A stretch of DNA of 64,000 nt from Symsagittifera roscoffensis (GCF_963678635.1 NC_087062.1:24262177-24326176); one strand, 5' to 3'. Numbered from the stretch's first letter, positions 11,201-26,574 are shown. Numbers and translations: made by a program. The notes: generated by a model not told the origin, from the sequence alone.

Positions 11201-14200
11201 AGAGGTGATCGAGAAACGATATTTATTTTCATTAAGACTTTTCGTCTAAAAAACCTCAATTTCATTCAAACTAAAACTAGTTTTGGATGTATAATTTAGT
11301 GCTTCCCTAGCAAAAATATGCCTAATAAATTTTTAGATTTTTGTTTAAGACAAGATAAAATTATTTAGAGGTGTTTTTGTCAGTCATTTTTTTTGAAGAC
11401 AAATGTTTTCAAATTTGTATAAATTACTAAATTTCCACGCGTTTATATAGTTCTCAAATCACAGCAAGCGGTAAAAGCGACCTTGATTTTAAGAAAAAAA
11501 ATGATTTTTTTAAATGATTATGGCAATCCTTGTTACTTAAAAGTTTTGTTTGTAGCATAAGCTCAAATTTTGATTTTATTTGAAAACTGGTATTCGCACA
11601 TTTATTTTTGCTGTGACATTTGTTTGTTGAATATGCACGCTTGTGGTGATTATTTATTTGTTCCCGGCGTTTTTCGACTTTTGATCAACAATACGTCTTA
11701 AAGTCAACAACACATTGAGCTCAATTATTAGAAGAGTTTTCATCTTGGTTATTTTTGTGAAAATAAGGGAAAACTGCCAATTTGGATACCTTGGGATAAG
11801 CAATGAGCGTATCGTTTGTATTTAGTGCAAAAACTTCCATGTAAATTTTTGAATGCTGCGAGATCAAATGGCTAAAGGGCCGTCCAAACGTGAAAAAAGG
11901 CTCGCTAACTGATCCAACTTATGTGCTGGTGAAAAAACCAATTAACTTCTACAAAAGATATCATACATTTCATCGTTAGCTTAGCTGAGACTTCTGAAAT
12001 TATAATCGGAACATTATAATCGGGCCATGGACTCAAAATTAAAAAATTATTCCACCTGCAAAAGCTTCTTTTTGGAAAACTACGGGAATTATAAAGTTGT
12101 CAGTTGGTGGCGCATAGATTTCCGATTTTTGTTCCGACTATTGAAAATGGGGAGGAACTTTGTATTCGGGTGTGTTTTAGTTTTTCTTTTTTTCTCAGTG
12201 TCGAGAAACTGGTTTGAAATTTTTGATTTTTGGTTCAGTTTCGAGAGAGGTGATCGAGAAACGATATTTATTTTCATTAAGACTTTTCGTCTAAAAAACC
12301 TCAATTTCATTCAAACTAAAACTAGTTTTGGATGTATAATTTAGTGCTTCCCTAGCAAAAATATGCCTAATAAATTTTTAGATTTTTGTTTAAGACAAGA
12401 TAAAATTATTTAGAGGTGTTTTTGTCAGTCATTTTTTTTGAAGACAAATGTTTTCAAATTTGTATAAATTACTAAATTTCCACGCGTTTATATAGTTCTC
12501 AAATCACAGCAAGCGGTAAAAGCGACCTTGATTTTAAGAAAAAAAATGATTTTTTTAAATGATTATGGCAATCCTTGTTACTTAAAAGTTTTGTTTGTAG
12601 CATAAGCTCAAATTTTGATTTTATTTGAAAACTGGTATTCGCACATTTATTTTTGCTGTGACATTTGTTTGTTGAATATGCACGCTTGTGGTGATTATTT
12701 ATTTGTTCCCGGCGTTTTTCGACTTTTGATCAACAATACGTCTTAAAGTCAACAACACATTGAGCTCAATTATTAGAAGAGTTTTCATCTTGGTTATTTT
12801 TGTGAAAATAAGGGAAAACTGCCAATTTGGATACCTTGGGATAAGCAATGAGCGTATCGTTTGTATTTAGTGCAAAAACTTCCATGTAAATTTTTGAATG
12901 CTGCGAGATCAAATGGCTAAAGGGCCGTCCAAACGTGAAAAAAGGCTCGCTAACTGATCCAACTTATGTGCTGGTGAAAAAACCAATTAACTTCTACAAA
13001 AGATATCATACATTTCATCGTTAGCTTAGCTGAGACTTCTGAAATTATAATCGGAACATTAAAAATGGAACATGGACTCAAAATTAAAAAATTATTCCAC
13101 CTGCAAAAGCTTCTTTTTGGAAAACTACGGGAATTATAAAGTTGTCAGTTGGTGGCGCATAGATTTCCGATTTTTGTTCCGACTATTGAAAATGGGGAGG
13201 AACTTTGTATTCGGGTGTGTTTTAGTTTTTCTTTTTTTCTTTTTCTTTTCCACGCAAAATCAGGTACCACAAATAATCATCGGACTGGGTTCAGTGATAT
13301 ATCATATTAAAGCCCTTACAGTGGTAATTCGAATCACATTAAAAATTTTTTCCCTGTGTCGAGAAAAACCGGCTTGCAATTTTTGATTTTTCGTCTTATT
13401 CCGAGCGAAAAAAGCGAGCGAGCAGCCTTATTTTAGCTGCTTAAAAGCTTGCCATAGCTTATTTTAAAACGTAAAAACTTAGTTTTACTTGAGCAACGTA
13501 AGTTTACTTTGAGTATTTTGAGTATTTTAGCGCCATTTTGAAATCAAAATTTTCAAAAATTCAAAAAACTGCAAAGCTTGAAAAAATTTTTTTTCATTTT
13601 TCAAGTAACTTCTAAATAAGCTGTTTTCCAGTTTGCTTATTTTACTATGACTGTCGAATATATCTAATCTCAGTTTTTTGCTCAGCTCTTTTTTCAATTT
13701 TTGTATTAAGGCATGTTTACACGGCGATTTGATACGGCTCAAAAATGATTCCCATAGAATTGGAGTACGATATTTGATTCAAATAATGAAATAATAGGCG
13801 CAGAACAATTCATTTAGTTTTTGACGATTTTTCAATTTTCAATTTTTTAAATGAAAGTTTTATTGATTTTCGACTGAAAACTACATCGGAATATTTAAAG
13901 AGCATCGGAACATTTAGCGCTTTGCCTCGATAGCACTATTATTTCACTTAATGGACTGAGGCGCTGAAGGCGAAATTCCGAAAACTAATGAAGGACGGAA
14001 TTATCAGGGCGTCAGATTGAATGAAACAAGTACTTCAAAAAACTCCATGTTCAAGCCTCAAAAAGTTGGCGTTTATTGCATGTAACTATCCAGGACAAAA
14101 CAGAATATGAATTACTGGATTAGTGCAGGTTGGGATGCCTTTTCACTCAAACTTTTAGTAGCATGACTTGACGAAGAATTATTTTCGATAGCTTGATTGA

Positions 14201-17200
14201 AACTGGTATCAGTTCCGTAAATAACAGAAACAGCACAATTGTTTACCAAAAAGCAAAAGCAAACCAGGAATTTAGTCAAGGCCATGGCTCTCGTGAAGAT
14301 CAACGCATAAAAGATGTTCAGTAAAAACAAGCAGGAACAAAAATTTTGAAGGAACATAACTGTCGATATCTCATCGTTAGGAGGTAATATTAACAAAAAG
14401 TTATTATAAACTGAAACAAACAAAGAAAAGGTCAATATAAATGAGGTGTAAAAGTGATAACCCACATAACTATGAACAAGTTTGTTCAGTTTCTGCCACA
14501 ACCAATTTCTGCTAAAAGCATCACAATGGACAGTTGCGGACTGCATTTCAGAAAAAGATAGAAAGCTAAGTAAAATTCGGAAAATTAAAATCAAAATTGC
14601 AAAAATAATCAGAAAAATTTCCACTGATAATGCGGAGCAACTGTAAATTTGAAAGACATTGCTCTTAATTGGATAAAAAATGTCGTCGTGACTCTTCAGA
14701 TAAACGAATATAACGAAATGTGTGATCAGAAAGGGCGTGATTAATAATGATTCGTAAATGACACTTGAGCAGTAAATTTTGGGATACCCATTTTCCCTAA
14801 CTTTTTCCTCTTCCTCGAGAAAGTTTTCACCGTTGCACGATGACCTGAAATCGGCATTGCTGTTTGTAAATGGGATGGTTTCTCGGAGCAGTTTTTCCTC
14901 GAAGAACGTTCTCCGAAACTTTCGCTCCAAGTCCGCCTCCTGAAACGATATCAAATTATTGTTTTGCTACAAAAATCGAAGGCAATTTCTCATTGAAAAT
15001 TTTGCGATCAAAAAATAGGGGTATATCATATAGTCCAAACACTGAAGCGTAGTCCGTTTGTCTAAGCCAGTCCTTTAGAAATAAACATATAGATTCTTAC
15101 GTGAAACTTTTGCAAATTGTTCTGACCTTGAAAGTGCCGAAAAAAGTACATGGAGTCCAAATGAAAGAGTTGACACAAATTTCATTCTGGTCTAGGGCGG
15201 CTAGAAGTTGTTGCTCTTCGTTTTGGGACGAATCAGGAGGAACTGCAAGTGTGCTCGATTCCTGTCTCGATATTTCGGCGCCATTTTGTGACTTTTTTGA
15301 GGCCTGAAAAGACAAGAAATGCTCAGTCTGGTAGACTCCAACACACCATTTAAATCCTCATAGTTAATTTGCATTCTTGTGTTCATTGTTTGAGGATGAG
15401 TTTCTCTTAGATTTCAAGTATTACCTCTGACGGGTTTTGAAATACTTCTTGGTTGTTTTCCACTTGATGCTCCTCCACTTTTCTCTGCACAAAGTAAGTC
15501 TTCATTTCTGAAACGAAGCGTATAACTTAAAAAAATTAAAAAATAACAAGACCTTCACTTTTCCTCACTTTTTTGAAGTTTTACTAAATTTTAGAACATC
15601 TCAAACTATTTTGATTTCATAATATTTCAGTCTCATTTTGAAATTTATTTGGCTCAAAAAAGTCTCTGGTAGAACTTATTAAATTTTGGGAAGCTTCGGC
15701 AAAAATACAGTTGGTTTTAATAAATAAGGAACGTTTTTTTTTTGTAGTTTAGAAAAACATTCAACTCGAAAGCTGCTCATTTGAATATGAAACCCAAATT
15801 TGACCACAAATGAATACCGTAAGCTAGTTCTAACCATTTTAACGCTTGAAGTAGAAAATTTTCAAATAGCACTAGCAACATAAAAAAGTGCCCGATTTTT
15901 TGGAATTGGTATGATCAGGTTTTAGTTTTGCTAATTGTTTTAATTCAAAGAATCCTGTTATGACTCACTTCCAAGCATGGAGGTGGCCTTCTGGGCGGGG
16001 TCTGTGTCGAAGTTCTCCTGGAAGAGGAAGCACTCCTTGTCCTCCTCGGAGAGGGAGGCGAAAGTGGTCTGACTGATGTGCACTCTGCTAGCCCTGCCAC
16101 TACTCTCCATCTCGTTGGCCTTGAACACGTCCAGAGACACTATGTCGAACTGCCAACAAAAGAAGAGGTGATTGAGTCAGTGTCTCGTTTATTTCGGAAA
16201 CTGGCTAATCTGTTTATTATATTTTTGATCAGAAAAAACCAAACTTCAAAAAGTAACAGAATTGGAAGTTCTGGACTGGCATTTATAAACCAATTATTTT
16301 ATTGATAAAACTATCTCTATAAAATATTACTAACTAACCAATCATATTCCATCACTAACACTGACAATTATTTGTAGTGCTGAAACTACTTGTAGTTTCA
16401 GCACCAGAACAATTTGAATAAATCTTAGACTACAGTTGTTCTTCTTTTGGATAAACTCCAAGAACTAACTCGTAAATACCAGTATACACTAGATCTATTG
16501 AGACTAGGAGATATAAGAGTAAGATTAAGATTGGTATTAGACAAAGAAGTTGCACGAATCTATCCGGCCGAAAATAAGATAGCGTGACGAACAGACGGTG
16601 TACCTTTTCTGAAATTACCCTATGAATAAGCTACCTCTAGCATAAACTCAGTTAGTCATATCCGGTTACTGTGCAAGTAGCACAGAATGTTCCAACTATG
16701 GTCTTAAAAAATACGAAATTACACAATTTTATTTTCAATTTTTTTTGCAGAAAATTTTCGAGTTTTGAAGCTTTTGATTCCCAAATTGGCGCTAAAAACA
16801 CCAAAAACTAACTTTGATTGAGTAAACCTAAGTTGTCACGGATAAAACTAAACTTGAAAAGCTTTTGTAAGCCTGCTTAGCCTTACTTGATTAGCTTGAA
16901 ATTAGACCACAAATCAAAAACTTCAAGCTGGTTGTTCTCAACATTGAGAAGTTTTTTCAAAATTGTTAAATATCGTTCGAATCACGATTAAAGGGCTTTA
17001 GTATGATATATCATTCTACCCATTCCGATAATTATTTGTGGTACCTGATTTTGCGTGGAAAAAAAAACTAAAACACCCGAATGCAAAGTTTCTCCACATT
17101 TTTAAAATGGTCGGAACAGCAGCAAGAGCTTTTTGTGAGTTTGTCTTTTTTCCGAGTTTTTTCCACATTAATATGAGTTTAAAAAATTACAAAAATGATA

Positions 17201-20200
17201 GGATGAAGTTTTGACAAATTAATGTGCTATTTTGAGCCACCAAAAAATTGTGACCTAACCCAAAGATATTTTCAATGTTTTTGTGCAACAAATCTGCTTG
17301 CCTTGTCACAAAGTTTTATCGTTTTAAAAGCAACATTATTCGCTTCAGTTTTCAACGATTCATTGTTAACTTGCGTGTCCCAGAGATAAAATAATTTTCC
17401 CATATTAGTTTGGTTCGGCTTGATGACCTCGGCTGACCTTGTATCGTCTCTCTCCCACAATTCCACATATGACTCTTCCAGAGTGCACGCCAACCCGCAT
17501 CTCCACCTTCTCATTTCTGTCAAGGTCAAATTGTCGGATCACGTCAATCATTCCCAGACCCAACTCAATGCAACACCTGAGCAGTGCAAGATGCAAATTG
17601 ACAAAGACATTTGACTGCAAAAAAAATATGTTCAGTGGCTACGCAAAATCAAGTCCCCAAATGAGATCTGTCTGTGTTTTTTTTGGACAACATGAAAAAT
17701 AGGTCTTCTCAGTGCAGAGAAAAACGGTTGGAATTTTTTTTGTTTGGTCAATTAAAGTATTGAAAATAAGGCCCTCCTATAATTTGAAGTAATTAGAAGG
17801 CATCGTTAGAAAATTTTTGGTCTCGGTCAGCTAAAAAAAAGATGCCTAAAAATAAAATGAAATAAATGAAACCCATTCTATGTTTATTATGTTCTTTGCG
17901 GTAAATCAAAAGCGAGGAAAAATGCAGCGAAAAAACGTTAAACAGTAGAGATTTATAGATTGTTAGTTCGTTTTCAGTTGAGAGTCAAAATGTTTGAACC
18001 ATTATGGAACGTTTAATGAGTAGTATTGAATTATCGATAAGTCAACGATAATCATAGTCAAAATGACAATTTCTAATATCTAAATCATTGATATACAGTT
18101 TATCTTAACACAATGACTTTATCTTGATTCGTAGATAATGATCGATTTTTGATAAACGTCATAGCTTTCTCACGCAAAAAATCTTGCTTTCTGCTGAATC
18201 TACATCTTTTCTGAAAGTTTTCAATCAAAAAACACACTCTTTTTTCAAAAAATTATTTAAAACAATTTTGATCAAAATTGGTCGAAACTATCTAACTGCT
18301 TTTTAGCGTAATTTCCCCCGAGTTTTTTCAAGCAAAACTCAAAAAGATACACACAAAATTGCTTTTGTAATGTTTTTAGGCTTTTCCTGTAAAAAAATAC
18401 GATTCAAGTTTTGTAGGGAAAACTAGCCAAACGAGGAGTGCAACCTAATTTTGCAGTTTTAACATATTGTTCAGTCAAATGAAGTTATAAATTTAGTTTT
18501 TTTTGTAGGTAAAGATACCCCAGGAAATTTCACAAGCAGTACGGTTATTAAACTGGGATATCTTCAAGCTGAAACACCAGTCTAATGCGTTGCAATTTCA
18601 TCTTGGATAAAATTTTATTCTGTGCTTAAATTTGTGTTAGAAATGCAAACAAGTGGAAAATTGATCTGAAAATATGATGCAAACAACTAACAAAAAAATT
18701 TTGTAAATAAAATAACGAACAAGATTTTCAAAATCTTCCTAATGATAGGAGTAAAATAGTTTTTGCTCAAGCTAATCTTCTTTTATTGTTCTGACTTTCG
18801 CAGAAAAAGACGGAATTTTTGTACTCGGGTTGTTTTTTCCCTAGACAAACTTCGTCTTTTTAACACGCAATTATTGGAAAAATTTTGAATAACATTCGAA
18901 AATTATTGTAGTCGTGAGCTAAAATTCAAAAAAACTTTTTCCTGTGACCTTGTGACCACTTTTTGTAAAATTATGGGTGTTTAAAGATTGCCAATATGCT
19001 CAATTCGGGGACAACTAACGCGCAATATATTTCGTGCTTGAACGCGTAAGCAGAGGTTAAATCCCTATAAGAAATCGTTCCAAGTTGGATTGAGGCTTAC
19101 TCTTTGGTTCATTCAATACTTTGCTGTACACAAAATATATCATTTTGTACTTTATTTAGCGTGGGGGAGATAATTTAAAAAAACATCAAATTTTGAAAAA
19201 ATTTTGAAGATTTTATCAATTATTCTCTTTCAAATTACTCCAATGAAATTAAAACGCAGTCGGAACATTCAAGTTATCGCCCTGGTCGAGCTACCTTTTT
19301 TAATTTGCGATTGTAACAACCGTCTCGTTGCGTTTTTGATATGATTTTTGGCTGTTTGAGCGGGTAATTCAATTTTCGGTTTGCTTGCCTTTTGTATTGT
19401 TGAACTACCACTTTTTTTTTCATGAAAACTTTTTTTAAATTTTTTATTTTCATAAATCGACTCTTTTCACACATATAAGTGATTGATTTTCTGACATCAA
19501 TCAATTTAAACAGCATTAAGCATAGATTAAATATACTCTACTGGGATAATTCGTTAAAAAGCAAAAACAGTCCGATATAAAATTGATTGCCGTCATACCA
19601 TTTGATTCAGACGCTTTTTATTAATTATTTGCTACTTACCAATGACTCATTTTAGATGGAACCGCTAAGATGATAAAGAAACAGCAGGTTTTGTAATTTA
19701 ACGTTTACGGCGTAGAAAATAATAAACAAATAAGGTTGATTTTATCAGGTTTTGAATGTCTTAAAGGTGTGTGAGGTTGGCCAAATTTTGAAAACAATTT
19801 TTGAAAACTTGATACAATGAAAATTTTTAAGCGAATGGATGACGCAAAAACTGATTTTTTTCAAAAAATTTTACCCATGTTCCCAAGATACATTTTGATT
19901 GAATTAACAATTTTTTACTCTTGCGATATGCAAACGCTATCAAACTGAAATATAGAACTTTTTTCGGGTTAACAACTTGTTTAACAGAATCACTTGAATC
20001 ACTTGTATCTTAGTTCATAATGAACTCAAATTTATATGCCTTCCTAACCATTTTAACCTGGAGGTAAAAATATACCTGAGACTTCAAAGATCCTTGGTTC
20101 GAACCTGACCAGTAGCTGGTTTTTTTTTTTCAAACGGAAAGTACTATGTTCTCGGCCAATTATTTGTCTACTTATCTGTAGTCGACTTAGTTGCAGCATC

Positions 20201-23200
20201 TTAAAACTTTTATTTTTTTTCGCTGCGCGCATTTTTCTATAACTTTTGGAGCGTTTGATTTACTCCTAAAATTTTAAATTTTACTCACCTTTCTATGTCG
20301 CTTAAAAAAATTTCTTCGGCCCAAATTATTTTGGCTCATTTTCAATTGGCTTAATGATCTAAATTTAAGTCGTTTGGGTCATTTTCAATTGGCTTAATGA
20401 CCTAAATTTGGGTCGTTTGATTTTTTTTTCATTATGGAAAAATCTTTCCAAATATATTGGAAAAACTTAAGTCTACTTTAGAAACCTCTACTGATTTTCA
20501 AAAAAAGGTATCAATCTACTCCCCTGTGTGCATGTACACTCCCCTAGAGTATATTCTTAATTGACCCTTCTGTCTACAGCCCTAGTTGAAAAATAGACCA
20601 ATTGACTGCTAGATTTTCATAGACGAAAAGAAATTTTTTGAAAATTTAACCTAGTATTTTTCCGTTTAACTCACCGCCATGTATCAAACAATTAAGATTC
20701 AAGAAATCGTTAGTACTCTTTACTAATAACGTATTTTGTTTTAAAGTATACAGACGACGACTAAGACTAATTGCTTTAGTCGAATTTCCGGACTTTCTCG
20801 ACGTAAGGCGCCGACTCTGCGCGCCTGGAAAATCTTTCGGTCGCGCTATATCCTTCGGGCGACCGTTTTTACTTAAGTCGCGGGCCTCTGACCTGGACAA
20901 TTATGCTTTTGTTCCGGCTTTCGGTACGAAAGTAACGGAATATTTTTGCTCGGGGTGGGTTTTTTTTTTCTTCAGACAAATTTCGACTTTTTAACTAGCC
21001 ATTTTTGCCGGAATTTTTTTAGATCATTCGAAAGCTATTGTTGTCCTGAGCTTAAATTTGAAAATATATTTCACCTGTGATCATTTTTCGTAAAGTAATG
21101 AGGGTTTAAAGATTCCCATTTTGACCAATTTGGGACAATTAACGCGCGATATAATTCGCGCTATTAACGCGTAAGCGGAGAGTTAATCCGTCTTAGAAAT
21201 CGTTCCAAATTGGTTGAAAGACGCTTATTTGCCATAATTCTTTCATTACAAGGAGCGAAATCTATTGTTTTGTACTTTATATGGCATGTGGGGGGATGAT
21301 TTTTATACAAAAATTTTCAAATTTTAGAAAAAAAAATTTCATTTTATTTTATTTCATTTAATTTTTTTATGTTGTTTATGTTATTACTGCTCCATAAACA
21401 TTAAAAGGCAGTCGGAACATTCAGGGCTTCGCCCTGATACGAGCAGTCTTGTTTAATTATAAAATTGAATGCCGTTTGTGAGCTCAAGCTTTAGGTAAAT
21501 TTGCTAACAATACTGAACCTGCATGTCAACTCTTCGAGCGGTTTTAAAAAATTTTTATTTTTGTTTTGATATACCGGTTGATTTTTCTTTTTAAGAAAAC
21601 AGCTGAAGTATGTTTCTTAGAAAAACTAAATAATATTTGCTGAAAGAGCCATTTTTAGATGAAATAATTGTCATCAAAGTTATCCATTTTACCTCATTAA
21701 CGGAATTAAGACCCTCATTTCACTTCCTTCAAACGGCAACCGTCAAAAATAAGTCTCAATTAGGTTCTTACCAATTCCGCTCAGATCAACTAAGTTCTCA
21801 TCTCAGCTAATGTCAAAATAATGTTTCATCATCCCGCCGATGTATAATGACTTTATTTCATGCCATTTACCCATTGTGCACCCATAAGCTCCTCAAAAAT
21901 GGAGCAGGGAAAGGGATTTGGCTGGAGGTTTTAAAATTGTCAGCGCTTAATTAGATATTCCCTATGCGGGAAGTGTATCCTTAACCGTGTCAACGGAATT
22001 GAAATATTAGGAGCAATTGCGTTTGAAATTTCAGGTTTCGTTTGAAAAGCTACCACTAAAGGCTAGGGTTTACTTCTTAGTGATCGGTTTTTAGATACAA
22101 GACTTCAAAACTAAAGCTTTTATAGATCGGCTCTTTGGCACAAAACTTCAAAAGGCTTTTGTGTTTTTTCCTAATAAAAATAAAAACTATTTCATGATTA
22201 AAAATGAGCTTTTCCTCGGGAGTAAATGATTGGAAAAAAAACGATATAATGATATACTTATTATCTGAATGCCTTCTAAAATGCCTTCCAGTTTCTTTTT
22301 AATACTGCCATTCAACGATCCTTTGATCAGTTAATTTGAAGACTCGAGTAAATCAGATGAAAGCTTGGTTTGATGTCCTTACCAACCTTGTGCCCCCAGT
22401 TTTACTCTTTTAAGGCAATTTTGATTTTGGAAAAGAAGCTTCATTTATAATAAAGTCAAATGGCAATTTTCGGTTATGTACATGAGATAAGGCTAGATGT
22501 AAAATGAGGCTCAAAATCAAACGCAAAGTCAGATGTTTACTCTTAAATTTTATTTTCAAAGTCAGTTCTGTATAATATCCATTAATTTAGAGTTTCAGCG
22601 AAAATAAGACATCGACTCAGACAGAAAATGATCTTATCTATCCTCTGTAAAAGTATCAGTTTTTGGTTGCAACGAATTATTAGTTAATTCGGGTTTTGAA
22701 ATTTCCACTTTTCAACATCTGTTGTAAAATTTTTGCCACGCATGAAAATCTTAGTTTGTCAGTGATTCAAAGTGTTTTGTCCATGCATTTGAAACTGAGT
22801 GAAGCAAGGAAATGCTTTCATTAAGGAGTGTTATTGTGAAATTCCGACCATTGAAATTCTTCTTGCCGTTGGGAAAACTTGCATATGTTTTTAAGTGACA
22901 ATGTCAAAACCGGAATAAACTTGCAAGTCCGTAAAACTAAAATTCAAAATATTTATAGATGGCAGCGCAAATCATTCGCTCTCAGTCAATGTGAAAAGAT
23001 TCAAGAAACTCAAATGGTGCTCTTTGGAATTATCATTAAATACAGACGCTTTTATGAATGGTCCTTATAAATAGACGCTCAAAAAAGAATCAGAAACTGA
23101 GTTTGCGTCCTTTTTGTCCGTTAGTGAAGTTGGCGTCTTTTTCTTTAAGTAATTCTGAATGAAAATAATTTTGCTCAGTTTGATTTGTCATTGAATTAAG

Positions 23201-26200
23201 TTTTTTGTTTTTATTAAGAATATTTAGTTTTTTTCACGTACACTAGTGGGCAAAACTTCCAGGCTCTTACTGTCAAAAATGCCCAATTTCAAGGACCATT
23301 TTGGACGGAACCTACTTCAAAAGTTGAGGATCTACATCTAGCATTATGTTACACCTACAAAAGTTTCAATAGTTCAAAGTATTTTTTTGCTACCATCAAA
23401 TATCAAATTGATCATTTGTTCACTATCTGTTAACTGTACTTCCTACTGTATTTAACATGCAGCTTTAGTGAATAACTTTAAAACAAAAGCCAAAGACAAA
23501 AAATTTGTTTCCTACCATCAAAGAGAACATTTTTTCATTAAATTTTTTTTGACCTATCAAAAATACAGCTGGGAGTGTGTGCTCGAGCATTGTGTTTTAG
23601 GAATAACAAGACTGCTCGTATCAGGGCGAAGGCCTGAATGTTCCGGCTGCCTTTTAAGGTTTATGGAGCAGTAATAACATTAAAAAAATTAAATATAAAA
23701 AAATATAATGAAAGATTTGAAATTTTCCCCCCCCAAATGCCATATTAAGTACAAAAGAATAGATTTCGCTCCTATTAACAAATCAATTACGACAAGTAAA
23801 CTTCTCTCAGCCAATTTGGAACGATTTCCACGACGGATTAAATCTGCGCTCACGCGTTAATAGCGTGAGCGTTAATATAATGAAAGATTTGAAATTCCCC
23901 CCCCCCCCCCCAAAAAATGCCATATAAAGTACAAAAGAATGGATTTCGCCTCCTATTAACAAATCAATTATGACAAGTAAGCTTCTCTCAGCCAATTTGG
24001 AACGATTTCCACGACGGATTAAATCTGCGCTCACGCGTTAATAGCGCGAAATATATCGCATATTAATAGTCCCAAATTGGCAAAAATGGCAATCTTTAAA
24101 CCCCCATAACTCTACCAAAAATGGCTACAGGTGAAATATCTTTTCAAATTTAAGCTCAAGACAACAATATTTTTTGAATGATATAAAAAAATTCTGTCAA
24201 CAATGACTAGTTAAAAAGTCGAAATTTGTCTGAAGAAAAAAACTCACCCCGAGCACAAATATTCCATTACTTTCGTATCGAAAATCAAAACAATAAACTC
24301 TGTGAATGTCATTGTTTCAAAGTTTTGACCTCAACAACTCAAACTTGTTTTTTTTTCTCAGATTTAAAGGTTTTGATTAAAGTGCAAGCTTGAAAGTACC
24401 ACGGTGCTAGGTCGTGCGATGGTATAAAAAGACTGGTTGAAATCAAAATTTTTGTCCATTTTTAACAAATTTACGCGTAAAAGTTTCCTTACCTCAGCTC
24501 AAATACTTTATCAGCATTTCGGTTTTATTGTGAAACCGTCATTAGTAGAAATGTTATTGTTCCTAAGAGTGAAAACGAGATCAGGTGATTTTGGTTGATT
24601 CAATTTTGATTTCAATTTTCATTGACATTCATATAATTCAGACTTTTTCCTAAAAACAATACCAATATTTGTCTTAAAAAAGTAATTTAATGGACAATGC
24701 TCTAAATATTTTCATTCAAATTAACTCACTTTAAAAAATTACATCCAACAATTTCCTTTCATTTAAAGGGGTTTGAAAATTCAACCTTTAATAATTTGAT
24801 TATCACCAAGCTTCCACGTTTTCTCTAACGCGTTCTAAATTGCACTGTGCGGAGGAGGTTTCTAAAATATTATAAATTCAAACCTCAGATCAAATATTAT
24901 TCAGATACTTTGACTGACAGCCGAAAAATTCAGTGCCTCGCCAAGACGAGCTGTCTTTTGAACATTTCATTGGTATTTTATATTAACAACATCAAATTGT
25001 TTGAGTTGCTAACTAAAGTGGTTTCTGTTTCAAAGCTTAAGGAGATAATTTACTCCCTGCAATTTTTTGCAAACCAGAAGTCATTCCTTTAAGTGCCACT
25101 AATGTTGTATTTTCTATAAAGCTATATCTCATACTTCAAAATTTTTCATTTTGAAAAAAATCAAAATTGGTGCAAACCTGTACCCAGCGAAGGCTGTTTT
25201 TCGAGATAGAAATGTTATTTAGATTACCTAGCCACACTTTTTGTTTTTTTTGTACAAAAACAATCTATTTCTTTCTTAGTGTAGAAATAAACAATTTCTG
25301 CAAAGACATAACCAGAAATCATTTCACTGCTCAACCGCAACGAGATAAACATGCTTCGAGTATACACAATAGACGTAGCAATACAATGCAAATAAACACT
25401 CGTCATAACATCGTTGCTTTTTCTGGTTGCTAAAACTGTCATATAATGTTAGGTCATGTGGCATAACGGTTAGCACAGCCGCCCTTAAATGCGTAGATCG
25501 GGAGTTCGAGCTACATCCGGAGCACTTTTTCTAGCTTGCAATAGCCTAGATTTAGCTAATTTTTGATCAGAAATAAGATGAGACATAAAAAAATGTTGAA
25601 AAATACCTGCTTTGTTTAAACACTTCTCAAAGAATTTCTGACCAGAAAATTAGATTAAATATAAAGTATTCCAGGTCAGAAAAAAAGTTTTCTCGGTACG
25701 GAGAACAGTATGTTTGCGATAAAATTCACATTAAGCCTCATATCCAAAATTACTCAAGCTTAACTGAGATATTGTCCAATTTGGAGCAAAAAAAAGTTTT
25801 GCAGCTTATCAAGTTTCAAAAGCAGTCACCTTTCAGAAACGTTCAGAAACGTATTTTTGCAATCAAAATTACCTTTTAAAAACACCCGTCAGGGCTAATT
25901 TTTTTTTCGGCTGATTATGAATTTGACTATTTTTCAAATGATTTTAGGGAAAGTTTCAAATATTTCCAAGACTTCAGTAAATAAAACAATAAAAAATTTA
26001 GAAGGTACACGTCAGAGAATACTTTCAGTTCTTTTTGTAATTTCACTCTTCGTTCTTCAATTACTAATCTTCCCTGGTTGAAGTTGAATTTACAATTTGT
26101 GGAGCTTCCAATATTTATAATCTGACTCATTCCTGATAAAAAATTGTACTCTACAGCGCTGAATCAGCATTATTTTATCAATACAACATCAATGTTTGAA

Positions 26201-26514
26201 ATCAGGGGCGGGGGCGAATTTTCAAAAATTTTTAAAAAATTTTGTTGAACTTCTTTTTGATCTATCCATTTGAATTTCCTTGTGCTCCCAGAGCCGGAAA
26301 GTTTTGAAAACAACAGGTCAAAAATGCCGTTCAAAAAATAAGAATATATTGGCACCAGAGTCGCTTTTAGAAAAATTTTAGAGTTGGTCGGCCGAAAACA
26401 GATGTTCAAAGATAACCCCAAAAAAGGGACTTACTTTGTTTGGCGAATGGGTCGAATCCTTGAAAAAAAACATCTTCCCAACCCCCTACATCCGCTTTTG
26501 TTTGAAATAGCAAA

Positions 26515-26574
<60 letters not shown>

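Noticed and set aside
12027-13386. Frames of about 105 codons (starting [10 protein letters not shown]) as duplicated genes
   Set aside because: They run into low-complexity TTTTTCTTTTT, diverge completely at the end, have no recognised domain and lie inside a duplicated intron segment.
17577-17620. Alternative acceptor for cyclase exon 7 at TTTTTTTGCAG|TCAAATG
   Set aside because: It has a better pyrimidine tract, but it gives the wrong phase with exon 6 and adds residues not found in the family. The acceptor at 17577 restores DHAKCCIELG.
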